Assembly (NCBI GenBank): GCA_028564925.1
Contig: CM053030.1
Coordinates: 266,378,199-266,442,198, forward strand
Direction of reading: 5' to 3'
DNA: 64,000 nucleotides
Source of the DNA: Lithobates sylvaticus
Lineage: Eukaryota > Chordata > Amphibia > Anura > Ranidae
Numbering within the stretch: the stretch's first letter is position 1; every line of letters begins with the position of its first letter. Below the pieces are notes generated by a model that did not search any database, was not told where the DNA came from, and saw only the letters and a list, made by a program, of their open reading frames with translations. A program made the position numbers and the translations under genes. Below are positions 1 through 10,842 of the stretch, in pieces.

Positions 1-755
1 GCTGCCTGTAAGTCATCCAGCTCCCCCTGGATCTCTGCCCAAGCCAGAAAAAAAAAAAAAAACACACAGGCTGCCAGCCAAGCCTGAAAATTCCCCTACA
101 CTAACACAAAAATTCTAGCTCTCTAGCAACACAGCTAGGGGGAGCTACACATGCACAAGACAATCCATGCTCCAGGGGACAATATAGGGAAGTTACATCA
201 TCCAAATAATACTCCAATGCTAGACTAATTGGCTCTGACCTTGGAATTTTTTCTTTAATGATTGGAGTGAATAAACCTCTTTTGAGGGATATCTTGTTGC
301 TGTGCATGCTGGTTTTGTTCTCCATATACTTTCTAGATGACTGAAGTGGATTAACCCTCTGCAGATATGAGAGATACAGCTAGGTGGCGAAGTCTATTTG
401 TTAAATGAATACAGCTCGCATGAATGCTATCCTGTGATGTTCAATACTCTTGGGAAGGCCACCAGTGCCCTGGTTTCAGGTCACTTTATCTTGGGCAAAT
501 TTTGTGCGAATTTGGCCATATTTGTCAGACTCCAAAATGATCAGCCTTGCTCCTCTGTCAGCTCCTGAGGATGCTATACATGAAACGAGTTTAGCATATT
601 GACACGGGCATTGTCATAATGTAAAAAGAAGGTGGTATTCTCCAACGAGTGATGTAATAGTTATATTTGTAATTATTCTTTAACAAGCAAGCCAGGGCAA
701 GTTTTGGTCTTTAATTTTTCTATTATGGTTTTATATACTCAATAGTTATCTTTTA
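1..755. other. Unassigned non-coding DNA
   Basis: No gene is supported here. The stretch is mildly A+T-rich and has a short A run near 48-61. The open frame at 101-325 on the minus strand has no recognisable motif or coding signal, and I take it as chance. Confidence 0.5.
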
Positions 756-1014
756 GGCAGGGTTTACACCATTGTGAAATGGATGCGGGTTCCCCGACTT
801 CAATTTGCAATAGCAGGAGATTTTGAACTGCTCTCTATGAAGCCGGTTCACATATCTTCGCAGAGGGTCCGATGCGATTTGCACAAAAAGGCTGTGGGTC
901 TTTTGGTCCGTTTCAGGTCCGAATTCAGGCCAAAGTTCGGGCTGAAATCGGACCTGAAATGGTGAACCCCTGCTGTGAGCCGCATGCGGCTCATATGTGA
1001 ACTCAAACTTTGCC
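756..1014. mobile_element. Small MITE-like element flanked by TA
   Basis: The ends are imperfect inverted repeats: GGCAGGGTTTACACC at the left, and AACTTTGCC at the right, which reads GGCAAAGTT inverted. A TA dinucleotide lies directly outside each end (754-755 and 1015-1016). The interior is rich in self-complementary G+C words (GGTCCG, CGGACC, GCATGC) and has no credible ORF. A TA duplication would fit a Tc1/mariner-type element, but the ends are too short to assign a superfamily. Confidence 0.45.
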
Positions 1015-1525
1015 TAAAAAAGTCCTGCCTCTGTACAAAACCCTTTTTTACTGTTTATGATGTTAAGAGATGTGGCACATTAGAGCCAACATTAGGAGTT
1101 TCTATAGTAAAAACTGTTTGTAATCAAATCTTGCCACAGAAAGCTTAAAAAATTAAGGTTTCATGTACACAGGAAATTTGAAAACCTGTTCTGAACGCTG
1201 GAACATGACAGCTAGTAACTGGCGTTTAAAAACGTTGGTTTTGCCACTTTTACATCTTTTACAAGGGTTCTGGAAAGGTTGTTTTTTAACATTGCAAATG
1301 GTCAGAAATGATTCCCCATTGAAAAGGCCTATAAACAAAAATGCTTATAAACGCCAGTTACCACGTTTACATGTGTTTACACGCTGTTACAAGGATTTAG
1401 TGTTTCAAATCCCCCTGAACTTCCGTCCTGAATGTAAATTTTTGCTTTTAAAGAAATTCTTCTAACCTCAACTGCTTCTAAACGGGACCCCACAGGGCAA
1501 GGACCACGCTATACCACAGATGGAC
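1015..1525. other. Intergenic DNA without a recognised gene
   Basis: Nothing codes here with any support. The 1163-1465 open frame overlaps another on the opposite strand, and neither shows a known motif. A degenerate repeat is possible at about 1150-1440 (alternating AACG and CGTT words), but I see no ends or duplication. Confidence 0.4.
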
Positions 1526-1606
1526 ACCAGTGGCAAAAAGCGTCCTGAGGCGATTCAGTTCGCACAGGTTGCGCTATACAAGTCATTCATTCATTCATAA
1601 ACTACA
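1526..1606 (+). repeat. 3' tail of a CR1/L2-like LINE or derived SINE
   Basis: The block GAGGCGATTCAGTTCGCA followed by GCGCTATACAAG and an (ATTC)n run closely matches the tail at 30050-30092, which there follows the C-terminal coding end of a CR1/L2/Rex1-like LINE. The shared tail and short terminal microsatellite are typical of such LINEs and of SINEs that borrow their 3' ends. Only about 80 bp is recognisable, so the parent could be either. Confidence 0.6.
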
Positions 1607-3273
1607 ATAAACGTCTGAGTGTACATGTACCCATAAGATAGCATTGAGAAAAGTTCAGGGGCTGCTGAAGTGCAGCTGCAGTGTATATGAGGCCTAAAGA
1701 TGCAGACAGGGAGAAAAGCTTTGCTCCCTCATCTCACAACATCAGGAACCTGAGAATCAGCCCAGAAATACTTTGGGCTCATTCACTGCTGGGAGAAACT
1801 GTCTAACAGGCATTTCCCAAATCTGCTTTGTTTTGCCTTTTCACAGCCATTTTTTTTTGCATTCACAAATTCAAAGTAGTAAGAACATTACAACCGTCCT
1901 AAAATTCACAAACAGAAAACACAAACGGAGTTCCAGATTTTATTGACTGACTGCACTGTTGCCTGAAATAGAGGGCTTTTCAATTTCAAAATAATCTTAA
2001 CTTATCAAGGGTTTGGATTTTTAGGCTTGTGCTGTTTTGGTGCTCCGTGTTTTGGGGCATATAAAAATATCTTCTGAGTTTGATAGAGTTAAATCAAGTG
2101 TCGCTAAAAAAGTAAGACGAAAAAAAAAAAAGAAAGCAAGAACGCGCTTTTTTGCATACCATAACGCATCTTCTGGTATGGATGATCCAGTAGAGTAGCG
2201 GACCGTCCATCAGCGTTGCACAGGTGCCACCCCCTATCCAATGCGTCCATGCGTCCGGCCCCCTGATCTACATACAGGGCGCCAGACTATGGCTATGGAT
2301 TCCAATGGGGGGGGGGGGGGGGTTGAAGCATGTGATTAGAGCCAGAGGCCACAACTGGGTGATCCCACCCAGTTGTGTGGCAATAGCGAATGAATATTCA
2401 CTATTTGTACACTAAATCTCCTCCTTCCTTATTGATTTGAATGATTACCCCTAGAAGAGCTGAATTTTGTTGCATTACTATTACCATTTAAGAACCAGGA
2501 TTGGTTCCACATGTCTATTGTTGCTAGGTTAAGGGGTTTTGGCACTTACATGGATGCAAATATATGGCACCAAATCTTTTTGATCAATTGTAACCTATTT
2601 CTTTTTCTGATTTACTTATGTTTTTTGAAGTGTATATACAATTTCCTTTTTTATCACATTTATATAATTTGGGTAGTATGACTGAATAATTTGCTTTTTA
2701 AATAATATTTCAAACTAGCTTAACTCCTTTCCATCGTCTCCCAGTCACCCTTTAAGTAGAAATGGATGCCAGGAGGCGGAGTGGCTTCCCAATCATGTGT
2801 TTTCTTACACAGCTATCACATGATCTGGAGCTCCTCCCACTGGTGTCCGATCACAAAATGACAGTGAGCTGTCGGAGACAGCTCAGCTAGTGTGCTGGGA
2901 GTGTGCTGTAAGTTTACTCACAGCATTAAACCTCAGACCACAGTGTACACATATGTGCAATGGCTGGGTGTTAAAACCCACACCACCTTCCACCACATAT
3001 ATGCGTTATGGTGGAAGGGAAAGGTTAACAATTTGAAGGCATGTTAAAACCTTTCCTGCCCAGGCCAGTTTTCAGTTTTCAGCGCTGTGTTACATGCACC
3101 ACTGTACCCATATAATGTTTTTGTTTTGATAGATAGAGCATTCTTGTGGTGGAAAAGAAAAAAAATGATTTAATTACACAAATACAATTTCTACATTAAT
3201 GTAGCACAAAATGTTTTCTGCTTCATTTATTTGGTAAATAATAATCCAAATCAATGTATACTACTTAGCATCA
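1607..3273. other. Unassigned DNA with homopolymer runs
   Basis: No gene is supported. There is an A-rich stretch near 2118-2135 and a run of 16 G at 2307-2322. The part from about 2740 to 3060 looks like ordinary interspersed repeat but I could not define its ends. Confidence 0.4.
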
Positions 3274-3944
3274 TGAGCGTAGCAGGGGTCACAATCACAA
3301 CCCCGCCCTTAGCTCCAGGGGGCCCCTGCAGCCTACCTGTCAAATTATCATATCCTCCACAAAGTCCAGCTCCGATCTGCCCTAGGGCCCCATAGCCACG
3401 TTCCAATACTGGGCTTCCACTTTACCTTCCACAGTCCACACCCCTCTGTTCTCATTGGCTGGGGTGAAGCTGTGAGCCATTTCCTGAATGGAGAGGAGCA
3501 TAGGGTGAGAACAGCCCAGGATGGGGAAGTGTCTGTGCTGTGTGCTGGCAACATGGAATGGTAACCAAGCTCAGCGAGTTAAGAGAAGAGTGCCGTCCTG
3601 TAGCCACGATGGGACGGATGTTACTGGTGAGGTAAGAAATGCTCAGTGTCTCCTAGTCACCAGCTGGGATTCTTTGTACCCCCCACCCCGAGATGTCTGC
3701 TTACCCCACTTTCCTGACAACTGGGGAAAAGACACACACCTCTGAGAGGTGACTTTCCCCCAACACCTGCCAACACCAGCAAAGAAACCTTCAGAAATTG
3801 CTAAAACAAATGCCTTAAGACCTCCTGAGGGCCCCCTGTGGGGCTGTAGGCTCCAGATTGTCACATGGCTTTGCCCCCCAGATCTAAGTCACGCCCCCCC
3901 AAAGCCCCCTGACCACCCCCTCCACCCTGGATGCTATGCCAGGC

Positions 3945-4238
3945 TGATGAGCTCCTTTCCCATTACAGCACTCTATACTGCTCCTCCTCCGCAGGGCTGA
4001 AATCACATTCCTTTACAACACAACAAGTCAGCCACGATCTTCACAGGGTGTATCTGCATACTGCAACTACACTGCCGTTCCGACCAGAGAATTTCACAGG
4101 TCAGAAGGGAAACATAAAAGCCAGATACACCCTGTGAAGGCTGACAGACTGTGTGTAAAGGAATGTGATTCCAGCCCTGTGTAGTGTGGGGGCGAGGAGC
4201 TGAATACAGTGCTGGGATAGGAAAGGAGCTCTGCCAAG
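3945..4238. repeat. Imperfect inverted repeat, about 115-bp arms
   Basis: Sequence at about 3945-4056 (GAGCTCCTTTCCCAT..., AATCACATTCCTTTACA, TTCACAGGGTGTATCTG) returns inverted at about 4120-4238 (CAGATACACCCTGTGAA, TGTAAAGGAATGTGATT, GGAAAGGAGCTC). The loop is about 60 bp. The arms are only partly matched, which suggests an old palindromic repeat or two head-to-head copies of one unit. Confidence 0.75.
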
Positions 4239-4663
4239 TGATCTGCCAGGGGTCCCTGCAGGGGAGGGCTGGGCAGGGGGGGCAGAGATGCAATTGCCCC
4301 CTGGGCTGCTCTCATATCCTCTACAAAGGCTGCTGTGTCACCAGCTCAGAATGCGCAGTTTTTGAGCAGGCCGAGTGCTGCATCTCCATCCAGTACTGTG
4401 AGCTAGGGATGTCTCAGGGCCGACAGTCTGTGTTACAGAGCACAGCACAGCCCCCGCCCAGCCCCTCCCTCCTCCACACGAATGGCTGGCAGAGGCTGGA
4501 CCTGCTCTCTATTTCCCCGCCCACACTCCGGGCAGCCTGTGTGCTGTCTGTGAAGAGGATGTGTGGGGCAGTGAAGTTAAATCTGAGCAGTCGGCTTGAA
4601 TACAGTGAGGCTCCTGGGAGGCTGGGAAACACCAAGTAAGTGAACTTCTCCCTCCTACCCTCG

Positions 4664-4697
<34 letters not shown>
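4664..4697. repeat. Uninterrupted run of 34 C
   Basis: A pure poly(dC) tract. Runs of this length are polymorphic and error-prone in sequencing, so the exact length should not be trusted. Confidence 0.9.
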
Positions 4698-4699
<2 letters not shown>

Positions 4700-5095
4700 T
4701 GCAGCTAAAGAGTTTTTTTTCCTAGCAGCCTGTGACACTGCCTTGCTTGCCCTCCTAGGTGTTGATGTGGGCTCACACTGGCATGCTGCGATTTGTCTGT
4801 AGTGCTGGTGTACTGGCAGTCTTCCTGCATGTTTTACCCCCTGGTCCCATAGAGGTTGCACATTTTGCTGCATGTTCTGAAAGTGCACAAAATGTCCTGC
4901 ATGCTGCGTCTTTGGTGCACTTCAAGAAAATGCAGCAAAAATGTGCAACCTAAAAGAAGACTGAGGGACTATGGCTATGGAAGGCTTGTATTCACTTACA
5001 GCAGGCACTGCCACTCCACTGAAAAGTGACAGAGAGAGAAGGTGATATTACATTTCCTCCCTGCCTGTTTTAACCCCCTAAATGCTAGTGTCCAG

Positions 5096-7690
5096 CGGTC
5101 TCTCTCTCTGTGCAGGCAGTGTTAAGCAGTCTCTCTCTCTGTGCAGGCAGTGCGAAGTGGCCCCTCTCTGTGCAGGCAGTGCCAAGTGGCCTCTCTCTCT
5201 GTGCAGGCTGTGCCAAGTGGCCTTTCTCTCTGTGCAGGCTGTGCCAAGTGGCCTCTCTCTTTCTCTGCAGGCAGTGCCAAGTGGCCTCTCTCTCTCTCTG
5301 CAGGCAGTGCCAAGTGGCCTCTCTCTCTCTCTGCAGGCAGTGCCAAATGGCTTCTCTCTCTGTGCAGGTAGTGCCAAATGGCATCTCTCTCTCTGTACAG
5401 GCAGTGGCAAGTGGCCCCTCTCTCTGTGCAGGCAGTGCCAAGTGGCCTCTCTCTCTCTGTGCAGGTTGTGCCAAGTGACCTTTCTCTCTGTGCAGGCTGT
5501 GCCAAGTGGCCTCTCTCTTTCTCTGCAGGCAGTGCCAAGTGGCCCCTCTCTCTCTCTCTCTCTCCCTCTGCAGGCAGTGCCTGCAGAGGCAGTGCCTCTC
5601 TCTCTGTGCAGGCAGTGCCAAGTGGCATCTCTCTCTGTGCAGGCAGTGCCAAGTGGCCCCTCTCTCTGGGCAGACAGTGCCAAGTGGCCTCTCTCTTTCT
5701 GTGCAGGCTGTGCCAAGTGACCTTTCTCTCTGTGCAGGCTGTGCCAAGTGGCCTCTCTCTTTCTCTGCAGGCAGTGCCAAGTGGCCTCTCTCTTTGTGCA
5801 GGCAGTGCCAAGTGGCATCTCTCTCTGTGCAGGCAGTGCCAAGTGGCATCTCTCTCTCTGTGCAGTCAGTGACAAGTGGCCTCTCTCTCTCTGTGCAGGC
5901 TGTGCCAAGTGGCCTCTCTCTTTCTGTGCAGGCTGTGCCAAGTGACCTTTCTCTCTGTGCAGGCTGTGCCAAGTGGCCTCTCTCTTTCTCTGCAGGCAGT
6001 CCAAGTGGCCTCTCTCTCTCTCTGTGCAGGCAGTGCCAAGTGGCCTCTCTCTCTGTGCAGGCAGTACCAAGTGGCATCTCTCTCTGTGCAGGCAGTGCCA
6101 AGTGACATCTCTCGCTGTGCAGGCAGTGCCAAGTGGCCTCTCTCTCTCTCTGCAGGCAGTGGCAAGTGGCCCCTCTCTCTGTGCAGGCAGTGCCAAGTGG
6201 CCCCTCTCTCTCTCTGCAGGTTGTGCCAAGTGGCCTTTCTCTCTGTGCAGGCTGTGCCAAGTGGCCTCTCTCTTTCTCTCTCTCTCTCTGCAGGCAGTGC
6301 CAAGTGGCCTCTCTCTCTGTGCAGGCAGTGCCAAGTGGCATCTCTCTCTGTGCAGGCAGTGCCAAGTGGCCCCTCTCTCTGGGCAGACAGTGCCAAGTGG
6401 CCTCTCTCTTTCTGTGCAGGCTGTGCCAAGTGACCTTTCTCTCTGTGCAGGCTGTGCCAAGTGGCCTCTCTCTTTCTCTGCAGGCAGTGCCAAGTGGCCT
6501 CTCTCTCTTTCTCTGCAGGCAGTGCCAAGTGGCCTCTCTCTTTCTCTGCAGGCAGTGCCAAGTGGCATCTCTCTCTGTGCAGGCAGTGCCAAGTGGCAAC
6601 TCTCTCTCTGTGCAGGCAGTGACAAGTGGCCTCTCTCTCTCTGTGCAGGCTGTGCCAAGTGACCTCTCTCTTTCTGTGCAGGCTGTGCCAAGTGACCTTT
6701 CTCTCTGTGCAGGCTGTGCCAAGTGGCCTCTCTCTTTCTCTGCAGGCAGTGCCAAGTGGCCTCTCTCTCTGTGCAGGCAGTGCCAAGTGGCATCTCTCTC
6801 TGTGCAGGCAGTGCCAAGTGGCATCTCTCTCTGTGCAGGCAGTGACAAGTGGCCTCTCTCTCTCTGTGCAGGCAGTGACAAGTGGCCTCTCTCTCTCTGT
6901 GCAGGCAGTGACAAGTGGCCTCTCTCTCTCTGTGCAGGCAGTGCCAAGTGGCCTCTCTCTCTCTTTGCAGGCTGTGCCAAGTGGCCTCTCTTTTTCTCTG
7001 CAGGCAGTCCAAGTGGCCTCTCTCTCTCTCTCTGTGCAGGCAGTGCCAAGTGGCCTCTCTCTCTGTGCAGGCAGTGCCAAGTGGCATCTCTCTCTGTGCA
7101 GGCAGTGCCAAGTGGCATCTCTCTCTGTGCAGGCAGTGCCAAGTGGCATCTCTCTCTGTGCAGGCAGTGACAAGTGGCCTCTCTCTCTTTGTGCAGGCAG
7201 TGACAAGTGGCCTCTCTCTCTCTGTGCAGGCAGTGTCAAGCGTTCTCTCTCTCTGTGCAGGCAGTGCCAAGTGGCATCTCTCTCTGTGCAGGCAGTGCCA
7301 AGTGGCATCTCTCTCTGTGCAGGCAGTGACAAGTGGCCTCTCTCTCTTGGTGCAGGCAGTGACAAGTGGCCTCTCTCTCTCTGTGCAGGCAGTGTCAAGC
7401 GTTCTCTCTCTCTGTGCAGGCAGTGCCAAGTGGCATCTCTCTCTGTGCAGGCAGTGCCAAGTGGCATCTCTCTCTGTGCAGGCAGTGCCAAGTGGCATCT
7501 CTCTCTGTGCAGGCAGTGACAAGTGGCCTCTCTCTCTTTGTGCAGGCAGTGACAAGTGGCCTCTCTCTCTCTGTGCAGGCAGTGTCAAGCGTTCTCTCTC
7601 TCTGTGCAGGCAGTGCCAAGTGGCCTCTCTCTCTCTGGGGCAATATGGAGCAGTCTCCTCTCTCTCTCTCTCTCTCTCTCTCTGTGCAGG
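5096..7690. repeat. Minisatellite of ~30-bp units, CT run plus GTGCAGGCAGTGCCAAGTGG
   Basis: About 80 tandem units follow the pattern (CT)4-7, then GTGCAGG and CAGTGCCAAGTGGC. The unit is usually 30 bp and varies to about 38 bp through the CT length. Variants (TGACAAGTGG, TGTCAAGCG, GCTGTGCC) recur in blocks, which points to higher-order duplication. Because the unit is near a multiple of three and lacks stops, several frames stay open over hundreds of codons on both strands. Those frames are a by-product of the repeat and I do not annotate them as genes. Each unit matches a 3' splice-site consensus on the plus strand. Confidence 0.95.
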
Positions 7691-7993
7691 GAATGTGGTG
7701 TAGATGGATGGTGAGCTGATTCAGTGGTTCAATGGGCCACTTGACTGGACTTGCCCCCCAGGCCTAAGGCTGCCAGCCCTCCCCTGGGTCCCTGTCCTCT
7801 GATTCTCCAGCTGTGATCCCTGTCCTCTGATGTAAGGAGGAACTCTGGGAACTCAGAACTCTTAAGCCACTTTGAGTATCTTGGCGTGTGGTGGGTATAT
7901 CTGCATGCACGGTGGAACTGGTGGGTAGTAGTGGGGGGGGGGGGGCATGTCAACTTTTGCATCAGGGCCCACAAGCTTCAAGCTACACCTCTG

Positions 7994-8500
7994 CTTAAAA
8001 ATTGGAAAGAAAGCCGCGCACAGGATTAAATTAATAATAAATAGTGACGATATAAATATATAAATTGATGCACCAAATAATCACCCTAATAAACATGAGA
8101 TCACAGTGACAATTGATAGTGCAAAATATAATAATAAATTAATAAAAATCATTAAACAATAAAGTCCAGTGATTAAAGTGAGATGAATGTGAGATGTACA
8201 ACATAGGTATTTCTTCTGCGCAAAAAAACACCACCGATGTTAGTGAACCTCCACCACACAACCTATGCGCTTACCAGAAGGCAAGCGGTGTAAAGCCTGT
8301 AGAATCAATACAGCATCCAGACATCAGATCACAGATGGTAGGAATTCACTACGACTTTAATGATAGCAAACCAGGGGATCCCAACTCAATAGGCAGTCCA
8401 GCAGGCAGCAATCACCGTCAGTTAACTGGCTTACATTAGTTCCCAATAATCAATTTTAGCGGGTACCACACCTCTGCTTAGCATGTGTGAATAATATAGA
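7994..8500. other. Unclassified repeat-like DNA
   Basis: An A+T-rich part (7990-8170) rich in AATAAT words is followed by about 300 bp of mixed sequence. No motif identifies a gene or an element family. The open frame at 8194-8439 has no recognisable domain. Confidence 0.35.
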
Positions 8501-8529
8501 GCCTAAAAATGATGGTATATATATTTGAA

Positions 8530-9150
8530 ATGTATCAACCCTGATGTTCTGACTAAATTATTTCTTGAGGCCTTAAAAAGCCAGGACAGTATAAAAACTC
8601 CCCAAATTACTCCTTTGTGGAAAGTAGACAGTCTATGGTATTTAGTAAAAGACATGGTGAGTTTTTTGAAGCTGTAATTTTTTTGCCACATTTTTTCTTT
8701 TTTTTACAAAGTTGTCATTTTAACAAGTGTGAGACTTTTTTGCTGCCGAGATGGATAAAGTAACCGAGGATCAAAGAAGCACCTTTAGACTTTCAAGGGG
8801 CATACATTTTGTATCTGATTTTGCTGCCACCAATTACATTTCCTGAGGCCCTGAAGTGCAATGGCAGGAGAAACACCAAAAAAGACCACACTTTGCAAAA
8901 TAGACCCATCAACATTTTTAATTAGAGGCACAGTGAGTGTTTTGAAGATCATATTTTTGCCACAAGTTTTTGGAAAATCAAGAAGAATATGAAAATGTAT
9001 TTTTCCACAAAAAGTTATCAATTAGTAAGAGACAGGTGTTCTTCACATAGGCATAAGCTTACTTAGAATTTCTCCCTAAAAACACATTCTGCTACTCCTC
9101 TAGAATATGGGGATACCACATGTGTGAGACTTTTTTAAAATTTTGACTGA
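8530..9150. repeat. Degenerate tandem duplication, period about 277 bp
   Basis: Landmarks recur at a regular offset. ATTTCTTGAGGCCT at about 8561 matches ATTTCCTGAGGCCC at about 8838. ATGGTGAGTTTTTTGAAG at about 8654 matches ACAGTGAGTGTTTTGAAG at about 8931. The TTTTTGCCACA word follows in both. Two diverged units are clear, with a partial third possible near 9120. No coding capacity is evident. Confidence 0.6.
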
Positions 9151-9438
9151 TTATGTGTGGGCTAGGAATGAGCCGAACACCCCCGGGTTCGGTTCGCACC
9201 AGAACCTGCGAACGGACCGAAAGTTTGCGCGAATATTCGAACCCTATTCTTTACAATGGACGCGAACGTTCGAAATCAAAAGTGCTAATTATAACGGCCA
9301 ATATGCATGTTAATGTCATAAAACAGGTTTGGGGACCCGGGTCCTGCCCCAGGGGACATGTAGCAATGCAAAAAGAAGTTTTAAAAACTGACGTTTTTTT
9401 CGGGAGCAGTCATTTTAATGATGCATAAAGTGCTTTAA

Positions 9439-9652
9439 AGCGGAAGTAAACCCATCGATTTAACAGTCTAAAAAAAAAGGCATGCCGTGAATGCTAACTG
9501 CACATTGGCTGTGCTCTCAACCAAACAGTCAAACCATCCAATGGCTGGTGTCATGACGGATCACATGTGCAGCACTGTGGCAGTTGAAGATTAAACAGAG
9601 GCAAAGATGGCAGCTTCCTTGGCTGAAAACGATAGGGGGGTTTACTTCCACT
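9439..9652. mobile_element. TTAA-flanked MITE (piggyBac-type), 214 bp
   Basis: It begins AGCGGAAGTAAACCC and ends GGGTTTACTTCCACT, so it has 13-15 bp inverted ends. TTAA sits outside each end (9435-9438 and 9653-9656). TTAA duplication is the piggyBac signature. It lies inside hAT copy A and is therefore younger than that insertion or travelled with it. Confidence 0.8.
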
Positions 9653-10842
9653 TTAATAAAGTGTTTTTTCGGGAGCAGTCATTTTAATGATGCATAAAGT
9701 GCTTTAATGTCATGTCTTGTCCTGGCAATATGGCTGAAAATCTTTGAGAAAAATGGCATGGCTACCCCATCAACCTCCCCACCCCAGCCCCTTTGGATCT
9801 TGTATGGATATTAAGGGGAACCCTGCACCCAAAATAAAACCCTATACCTACAACCCTATATACTCTGAACAGCAGTATACAGGCGGTGCAAACAAGACAG
9901 GGACTGTAGGTTTGTTCTTAAGTAGAATCTGAACAGGTACATTTTTAAGCGTAGCTCCATCCAAAAAAATCTATTTTTAAGCTTTTTGGAGAACATAGGG
10001 AGGGGTTATCACCCCTGTAACATTTGTTTTGCTGTCTGTGCACCTGTTCAGAACATTTCACCTCACTTTCCGTCCCAATGACAAATGTTTTTGGAAAAGT
10101 GGGGTTTTTATTGAAACAAGGATTGGTGATAAAGCATCAGTAGAGAGGAGATACCTTTTTCCCAAATTAAATGTAACAGGTGTAGCAGAGCGTCCCAGAG
10201 AGAGCCAGGAGAAGTCCTGTTCGGGGTTTATACATCTCCCAGGCTCCTCTCATATACATTCAGAGGTCTCTGAGACATGATCCAGTTCGGATCTTAGTCC
10301 TCCTCTCCAGGCTAATTTAAGCTCACCTGAGCAAACAGCCTTTGCTCTCTGCCTGGGACACACAAACAGGGATGTTTTGTGAGGAGCCAAAAGGTTGGTA
10401 AAACCCTTTAAAAACTCTTTACAGAAACTGACAAGCGGTAGGCTTGCTCAGCCTGATAGTTAGAGACAGTGTATGGTATAGTTAGAGCCGAGACACGGCT
10501 AGGACTTTTGTTTGTTTATTTCTGTTTTGATATGTTTTCTGGAAGACTGTGCAGCACCTGTGTATGGACTTGTATTTAAATCAAATAAACCCAGCACTGT
10601 TTTCACTACCTCAAGTGGATTTGGTATCTGTGCCTTACTAAACAGCTCATCCCAGGGAGCTTTGTACCTGCTACCTGTCCCCCAGGTTACACAGGATAGA
10701 ATTTCCCTTCCTAAGGGTAGATTTCCTCTCACTTCCTGTTTTCTCCTTACGTTTGCAAGTAGAAGTCATTTGTAAGTTGGATGTTTGAAAGTAGGGGCCT
10801 GCCGTATATACTCTGCAGAAATTTGCCCCGTTAGATGTTGGT

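Larger units (their letters stand above)
3274..7993. mobile_element. Probable non-autonomous hAT element (CAGAGGCGTAGC-type ends)
   Basis: The left end TGAGCGTAGCAGGGGT and the right end AGCTACACCTCTG (inverted: CAGAGGTGTAGCT) form imperfect terminal repeats like those of vertebrate hAT elements beginning CAGAGGCGTAGC. Subterminal sequence at both ends contains GGGCCC words. The 8-bp flanks (CTTAGCAT-like and CTTAAAAA) agree only in part, so the duplication is weak. No transposase is visible. The interior holds an inverted repeat, a long C run and a large minisatellite. The alternative is that the two ends belong to different copies. Confidence 0.45.

Noticed and set aside
3348-4639. Cluster of open frames at 3348-4639 as host exons
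   Set aside because: They overlap on both strands, follow the G+C-rich inverted repeat and show no motif, splice pattern or family resemblance.
5078-7703. Long open frames (up to 836 codons) on both strands
   Set aside because: They come from a ~30-bp minisatellite without stop codons in several frames at once, have no start context or domain, and are open on both strands.
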